From positions 1-16,404 of the forward strand of contig JADGJA010000511.1 of assembly GCA_027596035.1 (NCBI GenBank): a stretch of 16,404 nt of DNA. Reading direction: 5' to 3'. This stretch comes from Thoreauomyces humboldtii (lineage: Eukaryota; Chytridiomycota; Chytridiomycetes; Spizellomycetales; Powellomycetaceae). How positions within the stretch are numbered: position 1 is the stretch's first letter; each line of letters begins with the position of its first letter. Position numbers and translations under genes: made by a program. This document shows positions 1 to 7,463 of this stretch, in pieces. The notes below the pieces were generated by a model. That model saw nothing but the letters and a program-made list of their open reading frames with translations. It did not search any database and was not told the DNA's origin.

Positions 1-90
1 GGGCCATTTTCGCTACGGTACTTCACCCGGTCTAAATTTGCGCACGCAACACCATGGCATTCTCCCTCAGTTGCCAAGCGCTTACTCAAA

Positions 91-644
91 ATGCAAAGTA
101 TACAGCTGCTACGTAAGGCCTGGCTACTCGCGGTGTTCTTAGTGCCTGCCGTTTTTTCAGTGAGCGTCTCGACCGACAACGGAGTTCACGTCTATCCGAA
201 AGCCATCCCAACCTACAATTGCGCTTTTCCTTACCTGACCTGCGTGTTAACATTTTGGGAATGGAGCAAGGCAAGGCGTTTCGCGCCTCATGATTTGACT
301 CTGAGCTGCATTTACTGATTCTGAAACACCACCACGCCTAGCAGCCGGAACCTCTCAAATACCGACTTGCGGTCTTTGCAGCTCCAGTGCTGCCCTCACT
401 GGCGTTGTTCATCCGGTGGATTACTGCCAATGACACCCGCGGCGTAGTCATCTGGACCGCAGGGTTTACTGTCTTGCTGCTCCTCCAGGTACCTTTTGGC
501 TGTGGTCGTTGACGTTCTTTGACTTGACTCTCATCCCTACCACCGTTGCAGGTCTTGCCGATATTCCTCCGCAACAACAACGCCCGCTTCTCGAGAGTGA
601 CCCAGCCTCTCTTCAGGCATCCCCAAGAGAGTGTCAATAACTAA
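91..644 (+). CDS. Small spliced membrane protein, family not recognised
   Basis: Proposed exons are 91-159, 342-488 and 552-644, giving 102 residues. The last two exons are the well-supported part. Exon 342-488 encodes a stretch with two hydrophobic segments, around LAVFAAPVLPSLALFI and VVIWTAGFTVLLLL. It ends in CAG before a GTACCT donor. The next exon follows GTTGCAG, opens VLPIFLRNNN and ends at TAA 642-644. The first exon opens MQSIQLLRK, then a hydrophobic run, and ends before a good GTGAGC donor in phase 0. An alternative 5' end uses the ATG at 54, which has a stronger start context, with exons 54-112 and 161-245. That version needs a 48 bp intron and a weak GTTAAC donor, and gives 127 residues with a polar N terminus. 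Both versions share the two-helix C-terminal part. No function can be named. Confidence 0.5.
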
Positions 645-986
645 CTGTCTGTTGCAGTCGTTCATGTACGAGCAAACCTATTTTTGCAGTAGCGGATCGA
701 GCGCAGAAAAGGCGCATGTTTTGTTTTTCTATTACTTTAACCATATACTGTATACATATGAGGGCTGCTGAATATCCATCCACCCTTCCTGATATGTGGC
801 GATTTTGAAAGCAGCCATTGAAAACAATACCTTGTCTACAAAATCATACCGGTAAAGTGAAGCTGCGGGAGGCGGCTGTCCGGGAGCACCGGACACATGT
901 CAGAGACGCGCGTCGGCAGTCTCTCAGCACTCCTCCTGGTCAGTCAAGCGATACCCACCTCCTGCAATCAACATACAATATAAGAC
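645..986. other. Intergenic spacer upstream of RPN13
   Basis: This 342 bp holds the 3' flank of the small membrane-protein gene and the presumed promoter and leader of RPN13. AT-rich sequence around 720-765 (near ATATACTGTATACATATG) is the only compositional feature I see. I find no coding potential in it. Confidence 0.5.
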
Positions 987-1558
987 ATGTCGACATCCGG
1001 AATACCCACCTCCCTTTTCGGGACCTCTGCGCAGCAAGGCACTGGAGTCCTCGTCTCTTTCAGAGCCGGAAAGTGCACGCGCTCCGGCACCACGGTCACT
1101 CCCGACGCCCGAAAAGGGTAAGGTGGTCTCCCGCGGTACCAGTGACTTTTCATGTGCAATTTTGTTGATGCACCCGTTTTTCTGCAACAAATAGTCTCCT
1201 CTACATGAACGAGGGCGAGGACTCCCTGATCCATCTCTACTGGAAGGATCGTCGAACCGGTGCCATCGAGGACGACCTGATCATCTTCCAGGACGAGGCC
1301 GAGTTCGAGAAGGTCACCCAAAGCGACGGGCGGGTGTTTGTTTTGAAGTTTAAGAGCTCGAGTCAGAAACTGTTTTTCTGGATGCAAGAACCCAAAGCGG
1401 ACAAGGACACCGAATTCGCCGCAAAGGTGGGACTCCTGTGGAAGTCTCCGCGCATCTATGTGGTGATGTGAATTAACCGTTTATCATTGCTTCAGATCAA
1501 CTCGCTGATCGCGGGAGGCATCAATCAATCGGGTGCTGATTCCATGGAGACCGACTAG
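987..1558 (+). CDS. RPN13: 26S proteasome ubiquitin receptor Rpn13 (Pru domain only)
   Basis: Exons are 987-1117, 1195-1426 and 1496-1558, joined in frame to give 141 residues. The protein is the regulatory-particle subunit that binds ubiquitin chains and docks on Rpn2. The Pru (pleckstrin-like) fold fills nearly the whole length. Recognisable strands are VLVSFRAGKC, GLLYMNEGEDSL, LYWKDRRTGAIEDDLIIF, VFVLKFKSSSQKLFFWMQEP and the closing helix after DKDTEF. The ubiquitin-contact loop region (IIFQDEAEF, LKFKSS) is preserved. The start is set by ATGTCGACATCC, 20 residues before the fold. The protein ends 20 residues after the second intron, so the C-terminal DEUBAD domain, which binds UCH37 in animals, is absent; budding-yeast Rpn13 has the same short form. 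The intron donors GTAAGG and GTGGGA are acceptable. The gene is convergent with SDO1, 165 bp away. Confidence 0.93.
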
Positions 1559-1723
1559 TTGGGTGAAGTTATTGGCGAAAGAAAAATGTGCATCTCTGCC
1601 CAATATGGCGCTGTTGCCAAACGACCAACTTCGTGATTAGATCGAGAAAAGATGGATTGAAGCGTGGGACAGAGTCCGCCCAAAAAGGAAAGGAATTATG
1701 GTGGTGCAGAAACGCGGAGAGAT

Positions 1724-2792
1724 CTATGCAAATGCCTCCTCATCTTCAGTATCGCGGATAGACAGGACCTCGATCTGTCCCCGTCCCTTTGTCTCGTTCT
1801 GGACGATTTCGGTAAGGGCGCGAAAGTGTCCGGGATCCACCAAGCAGATCTATGCGAGGAGATCAACGTCAGCGCAAGACCCGCTATTGTCAAAGCATTG
1901 TCATTTCCCGCCAGAGAGAATCAAGGAAACTTACCAACTCGTACTCTTCTCCCCAATCCTCGTCCTCCACGCTCTGGATCATGGTCCCGAACTTCTCCTT
2001 TGTCCTCTTCCCGTCCTTTCCCGGGGTCCCGATCCTCAGCCTCATCTGGGCCCTCGCGATGGGTATCGTCTTCTTCTCCTGCAGCAGCTTGATCACGTCC
2101 AAAGCCTGCTGCTTGGCGTTACGGTTGGGATGGATGGAGTAGTGGAGGTCGGCCATGGCCTTTTCGATCATGGTGACGGTGTAAGGACGCTTCGTATCGG
2201 GATTGATGCACTTGTCAGCGACGGTCGTTGCGATGTCCTTTGACATGTTGTCGAGGGCCTGGTGGCGTTCCTTTTCGCCCACTTGCAGCTCACCCTTCTT
2301 GAGGATCTGAGGAGACGGGTGTGTGAGTCCGGATTCCAACCAAGAGGATGATGAAGCAAAGATGCTGGACGCGGACCTCGAGAATAATTTTATCGCTGTC
2401 TGGAGTCTTGAAGGCAGCCTGGAGGTCGTCCTTGCTCGCGAGCTGCCCTTTTGACACGTTTACGAATACGGTCCGCGTTTGCAGGACATTGTCGAGATCG
2501 GTTTCCCTGCAAGGCGATGAAGTCAGCATCCGAGCGCCAGTAGTAGATGAGGACTGTCAAGACTGCGAGACTCACTCACACGTTGCTCCTCCATTCCATG
2601 ACCTTGTTCTTGTAGCAGGCGATCTCGAAGCGTTTACCGCCCTTCTTTAGACGGACGGTCGACACATTGGTCAACTTGACCTTGAGAAGAGTTGAGGAAA
2701 GAGTTGGGTTTAACAACGAGAAACCCTGATGAGGACAAGGCCCTTCTGTAGTGTACACCTACCTGATTGGAAGGTGTGAAGATTAGCGACAT
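1724..2792 (-). CDS. SDO1: SBDS-family ribosome maturation factor Sdo1
   Basis: Five exons on the minus strand: 2763-2792, 2580-2680, 2377-2506, 1935-2306 and 1724-1849. They sum to 759 bases and 252 residues, close to the 250 of human SBDS. Sdo1/SBDS works with the GTPase Efl1 to release Tif6 (eIF6) from pre-60S subunits in the cytoplasm. The N terminus [10 protein letters not shown], the motif [18 protein letters not shown] and FVNVSKGQ mark domain I (about residues 1-95). [12 protein letters not shown] marks the central helical domain. [10 protein letters not shown] and ICLVDPGHF mark the C-terminal ferredoxin-like domain, ending in [15 protein letters not shown]. Every junction keeps the frame and the family alignment. 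One donor, GTCCGC after exon 3, is weak but is fixed by spacing against human SBDS. The start lies 134 bp from the divergent esterase gene. Confidence 0.96.
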
Positions 2793-2926
2793 TGTGAGGA
2801 TGAATGACTTGATCGCAGCTGAAAAAAAGAAGCGAGGGTGTGATGATGACTCATGATTTCTGACCTTCGGATCGAACAGAAAGCGCAGCAGAATGACAGA
2901 AAGATTGCCGCGCCCCCAAGAAGCGA
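2793..2926. promoter_or_regulatory. Shared divergent promoter region, SDO1 and IAH1-like
   Basis: Only 134 bp separate the SDO1 start codon (minus strand) from the first in-frame ATG of the esterase (plus strand). The space must therefore hold promoter elements and leaders for both genes. An A-rich stretch occurs near 2820-2830. No specific factor site is claimed. If the esterase really starts at its internal Met (3086), the shared region grows to 293 bp. Confidence 0.4.
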
Positions 2927-3914
2927 ATGCGGCACTACCATAAGAGCAGTCTGTTGATCGGCACTCTCCTGGCAACGCTGAGCGCACTTGAAACTGTGTT
3001 TGCCACCTCGTTTCTGGATCCAAGTCAATCAGCGCTCCGAGGTGCCTACAACGATCCCTTATCCTTCCAACCCGATCTCTGCTCCATGGACACTGCCCGA
3101 GCAACCGTCGAGGCAGCAAAGCTTCAGCTTGACCAGATCGTGCTCCTAGGTGACTCCATCACAGAGTACTCGTTCGATGCTACAAAGAAAGGGTGGGGGG
3201 CGGCCTTGCAACATGCTTACTCACGGCGCCTCGACGTCGTCCTGCGTGGTTACTCAGGTAAAACTGTGAAGCTCAAGAGCTTGACCCGTTGATCCAATCG
3301 TGCATACTCTCACAACATGCATAGGTTACAACACGGAATGGGCCAAGCACCTTGTCCGACCTATCCTTTCCACGACACGTCCACGCCTCATCACAATCTT
3401 TTTCGGAGCCAACGATGCAGCCATCCCCTCCACCCACCTCCAGCACGTTCCTCTAACGAGCTACATCTCCAACCTTCAGTCCATCGTGTCCACCATCCGA
3501 TCGCATGATCCCGCCATCCGCGTGCTGCTCATCACACCGCCCCCGCTGCACGAAGGCGACTGGAACAAGCGATGCGCTGCGACGGACGGGCGGGATCTCG
3601 ACCGGAATGTCAAGGTCACTCGCTCGTATGCGGACGCTTGCAAAGAGGTGGGAAGGACGGAAGGTGTCCCCGTCCTGGACCTTTGGGAAGCTGCGTTCGG
3701 GCTAGGGGGAAGCTACGATGGCGATCATGCTCAGAGCTTGCTAGCGGACGGTCTGCACTTCAACTCAAAGGGGAACACGTTGCTTGCCGATTCCCTTTTG
3801 AAGAAGATCGCCCAAGAATGGCCGGACATGGATCAGGCGAAGATGAAGGTCTCTGTACCATGGTATCGAGAGATCGATCAGGGCAACCTTCCAGCCTCGC
3901 TGTTTATGACATGA
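2927..3914 (+). CDS. IAH1: IAH1-type GDSL esterase (isoamyl acetate-hydrolyzing)
   Basis: Exons are 2927-3257 and 3325-3914, with a 67 bp GTAAAA...TAG intron, giving 306 residues. Iah1 is an SGNH/GDSL hydrolase that cleaves acetate esters of short alcohols. Block I is GDSITEYS with the nucleophile Ser77. Block II is RGYSGYNTEW (Gly108 region), rebuilt exactly across the intron. Block III is GAND (138-141, Asn140). Block V is DGLHF with Asp252 and His255. All four catalytic or oxyanion positions are present. ITPPP and NVKVTRSYADACKEV are typical of the family. The protein carries about 70 residues before block I, more than yeast Iah1, and residues 8-27 are hydrophobic like a signal peptide. 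The internal Met54 (3086) would give the usual cytosolic length. The substrate is inferred from family only. Confidence 0.9.
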
Positions 3915-4225
3915 CCATGACATTTAGACTTTACTCATTCTTTTTCTTGAAATTCCCGTGTCCCCTGCCACTTAGCGGCAGCGATGTATGGGCTTTGGCA
4001 CACTTTCGAGTGGTCGAGCTTTCCGAAAGCTCGAAGCTATGGGAGGCTATGGGCCATGGCTCAGATGATTTTTGAAGATCAAATCATTTCTCTGGGAAAA
4101 GACACCCGCCCATTTTTTGCTACCGCAGTTTCCAACATTGCGCTCCATCTTGGCTTCCGCACCCCACCGCACACGTACGAGTGCCCTTCAAGCAGGCGCT
4201 CAAGAGGCGAGGGAGAGAATCCGAC
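3915..4225. other. Spacer between the esterase and the Zn2Cys6 regulator
   Basis: This 311 bp contains the 3' flank of the esterase gene and the leader and promoter of the regulator. It holds the 19 bp inverted repeat at 4015-4033. Just after it is a short direct repeat, GCTATGGG twice with AG between, at about 4036-4053. No coding potential is supported. Confidence 0.5.
4015..4033. repeat. Perfect 9 bp inverted repeat, 1 bp spacer
   Basis: The left arm is CGAGCTTTC (4015-4023), then one C, then the right arm GAAAGCTCG (4025-4033), an exact reverse complement. It lies about 193 bp upstream of the regulator's start codon. It could be a dimeric operator, perhaps for autoregulation, or a hairpin in the transcript leader. 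There is no direct evidence for either. Confidence 0.7.
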
Positions 4226-7083
4226 ATGGCTGCTCAACCTATTCTAGGCCACAATCAACTACAAGGCAGTTACGCTTCCGACGGCATGAACAGTAACGAT
4301 GCCGACCGGGGCCTCAACAATTTAGACGCCGACGGGGAAGACGAAATTGATGAGGATGAGGACAATACCGATGAAGAGGTAGATGACCTCGGTGGCACCG
4401 GACACAAACGAAAGAGAATTGTTCGAGCTTGCGATGCTTGCGGGAAAAAGGTATGGACTTTCGCGTCTACTGCTGGACAAAATGGCATTTCCATAACTCT
4501 TTGTGACGGCGTCAGAAAATCAAATGCGATGGAGCCAAACCGCATTGTGCGAACTGTTTGCGCTCCTCTACCCTCTGCACGTACGCGCGGCATACCAAGA
4601 AGCGCGGTCCGCGAGAAGGTTATATCATGTCGCTGGAAAACAGGTTGAAGGAGATGGAGGCATTGTTGAAGCCCCACGGCGGATCCGACCCTTCCGCTCA
4701 TCAACGCATGGAATCGGGAGACGTCATCGACCCGGCGGTCCCAGCCGGCATCTCGTACGATGGGGCGGTGCTGGGAAACCTCATCCCGCCAGGTCACGCG
4801 TCCTCGGGGAACTTGCAGATGGCGACCAACCCAACTAGCCGGCCAGAGGTGTCTGCTCCGTCCGCCCAGGCCATGCCATACGTTTTTGGGCCGTCGATGA
4901 ATATGAGCACGCTGAACTCGGCTTTACCTCCGCTCCAGAATGCTCAACGGAATCCGGGATTCATCCCACCAGAGGCTCTCAACGAGCTCATTGGGCTCTT
5001 TTTCCACTACCTTACGCCAGTTCTTCGTTTGATCCATCAACCGACGTTTTACGCAAACATCGCTTCCCAGTCCCCGCTGCTGCTCAATTCCATGTACGCC
5101 CTAGCGGCCCGATTCTCGAGTCATCCTGCTATCCAGACTGAGGTCTGCTATAATGCTGGGGACATGTTCTATATCAAGGCTCGTGAAATGGTGGATCATT
5201 ACATGGACGTGCCGAACGCGTCCACAGTGACGGCACTGCTCATCTTGGCCAACTACGCGGCGGAGAGCGGACGAGGTAAGCGATGATGCTCTATTAACAT
5301 CTTCCTCACCTTGTTTCCCAACCCGGTCGTGTTTATTCTTCTAGGGTCCGCCGCATGGATGTATTCTGGAATGGCTATTCGAATGGCTCAAGAGCTTAAG
5401 CTAAACGTGGAGCCTGATTTCGACGAGACGCTCTCGTCCATTGGCAGTAACCTGACATGGCTGGAAAAGGAATCTCGCCGAAGGCTGTGGTGGAATTGCT
5501 TCGTGCTCGACCGCTATGCGGGCGCCGCTGCGGACCGCTCCATGATCATAAACGAGAAGGACTGCAGGGTCTATCTTCCTGCCGAGGAAGCCGAATGGGA
5601 GCAGGGCACAGGAACGACATCTCTATCCACGCACGGCGGGTCCGCGACGCCGACAAATGATTCGTACCAAATAGCTGTGCTCACTTCTACGCAAACGTTT
5701 ACCCCTGGTATGGCGTCACAAAGTCCTTACGGGTATTTCATCCTCCTGGTGAAGATATTCGGCAAGATCCTTGAGTATTCGAACACTTTGAAGAACACTC
5801 AGCGGGTAAATGGCGCGACCAACCCAGCTCTGACACCTGATGCCGATTATCAGCTTTCTGTTCTCGATGCCTCGCTTCGAGACTGGTTTTCGTCGCTCCC
5901 GGATTGGATGCGAGATTTGGAAGCCGATCATGCCGCAACGCAGGCCGCCGGTGGACCGCAAGGACCATCCGGACCCAATCCGCCCTCCTTCGGTACGGCG
6001 TTCGTGCATATATTCTACCACACCTGCGTCATCCTCCTGCACCGGCCCAAGATGATGCTTGGGGCTCACTCGCGCGACGCACAAGCTGGCACCCCGCCGA
6101 GCGGCAACACAGCGAGCGCCGAGATTCTGCAGAACGCCAGCTTCATCGTGTGTCTATCCAGCGCCAACGCCATCGCTACTGTTATTCGACAGGTCCTGGA
6201 GACGAATCCCAATTTCTTGTATCTTCCTCCGTTTGTCGGATTCTGCATCTTCCAAAGTGGTCTCGTGCACCTCTTGGCCTCGCAGCTTACACCGGGCCAC
6301 CCTATCGGCCAACATAGTGCCACGAGCCCGGACCCTGCTCACCGCCAGTTCGCCACTGTAGTCACTCAGGCTCAGCACAACGTGTCAGCCCACTTGACCG
6401 CTCTCAAGGGTGTCAGTCGTTTCTGGTTCATGCCGTCCCGCCTCCACGCCATGCTCACGAGTCTCGTCAATGCGGGACCACGGGCCGACGGATCCGTCGC
6501 CCGCGCGATCACGGGTGCTAACATCAGCATCTCGGACAACTCATGGGTCGCGCTAAAGGGACGTCAAGGCTCCCAACAGCAGCAGGGCCAGCGACAACAA
6601 CCCAACAGCCCGGTCGACCCTGCGGGCGGCGCCGAGTCGGCGTCACACTCCCGCACTTCTGGATCAGGACCGGTGGCCCCAGCGATGGGTCTCTACGGTG
6701 TGGCGCAACATCAGCAGCCACATGAACTCCAGCAGCAGCAGCAGCAGCATCTGATTCAGCAGCAGCGACAACATCAGCGCATGCAGCAGCAGCAGCAGCA
6801 GCAACAACAACAACAGCACCTACGTCAGCAACAACAGCAGCAGGACTTCCCGACGCAAGAGAATTTCGCGTTTAACTTTTTCCAGCAGCAGCCGCAACAG
6901 CAGCAGCAGCCGTGGGGGCCCCAGTTTCCCGCACCGGGAATTCCTCAGCAACAGCCAGGAGACGGAAACTTTGGGGGATATGATGCCAATGCCCTGTTAC
7001 AGCAACAGCAGCAACAGCAGCAGCAACAGCAACACCGCAACGGAGGGAATGGTGGCCCGCCCACGGATCGAACGTCTTGGTAG
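4226..7083 (+). CDS. Zn2Cys6 fungal transcription factor with Q-rich tail
   Basis: Exons are 4226-4450, 4516-5275 and 5345-7083, giving 907 residues. Residues 34-55 are strongly acidic, followed by a basic HKRKR patch. The binuclear zinc cluster has Cys69, Cys72, Cys79, Cys86, Cys89 and Cys96 (spacing C-x2-C-x6-C-x6-C-x2-C-x6-C). Intron 1 falls between the second and third cysteines, so the motif is complete only after splicing. A basic linker (HTKKRGPREGYIMSLENRLKEME) suggests a coiled-coil dimerisation helix. Residues about 225-410 match the fungal-specific middle homology domain, with RRRLWWNCFVLDRYAG as its hallmark. The C-terminal 160 residues are rich in glutamine and probably activate transcription. 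The start is the first ATG after upstream stops, with G at -3 and +4. It is a nuclear DNA-binding regulator; its targets cannot be read from sequence. Confidence 0.92.
6728..7035 (+). repeat. CAG/CAA trinucleotide tracts (poly-glutamine)
   Basis: Several runs of mixed CAG and CAA codons lie in the last exon of the transcription factor, around 6731-6775, 6784-6842, 6883-6910 and 7000-7032. The runs encode glutamine stretches of up to about ten residues, separated by His, Arg, Leu and Met. Mixing of the two codons makes long pure repeats less likely to slip. Length variation between strains is still expected. Confidence 0.9.
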
Positions 7084-7463
7084 CCGTTTTCTGGCGACAT
7101 ATCCATAACTGCTTTTTGACTTTTTATCTCTCCTTTGTAATGCCTTCTTTTGATACCCTTATCCACGGGCAAACTTTTCACTGCGTTTCTTGATGTACCT
7201 TCTCGTATCAGCGCATTACCTTTTCAATGCAACCCATAGCATCTTGGTATCAAATCTTGGTACTGCATCAAGCTAGTTTGATCCAGCGGCACCCTAATAG
7301 GACTTTCTTTCGCATTCATCCATCGAAGCCTATGATGCAACTGCAAATCAAGCCATCGAAAGTGCGGTTCAGACAGAGCATGAAAATGCGGTGGAAACGG
7401 CTGCAACGCGTTTGCTTACTTTTCAAACTTTTTTGGCATTTTACGGCACAAAGATCGCAAACG
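7084..7463. other. Spacer between regulator and unassigned gene
   Basis: This 380 bp follows the regulator's TAG and precedes the chosen ATG at 7464. The frame of the next gene is open back to an ATG at 7227. That part would encode an unusually basic, hydrophobic segment unlike the rest of the protein, so I treat it as leader. Another frame across 7301-7460 encodes a helix-like stretch (see rejected items). Confidence 0.4.

Noticed and set aside
113..142. Alternative acceptor at 141-142 for the first intron of the small membrane protein.
   Set aside because: It would leave a 30 bp intron, too short for normal splicing.
4181..4225. Upstream extension of the zinc-cluster gene beginning at 4181.
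   Set aside because: It begins with GTG, which is not a normal start in fungi. The ATG at 4226 has good context.
4270..4797. 175-codon minus-strand frame opposite the zinc-cluster gene.
   Set aside because: It is a shadow of the acidic and zinc-cluster coding region and has no family resemblance.
7301..7460. A frame with a helix-like translation (EAYDATANQAIESAVQTE...) upstream of the unassigned gene.
   Set aside because: It has no ATG before 7391, follows a stop at 7298, and cannot be joined to the gene's frame by a plausible intron. Its protein-like composition is probably chance.
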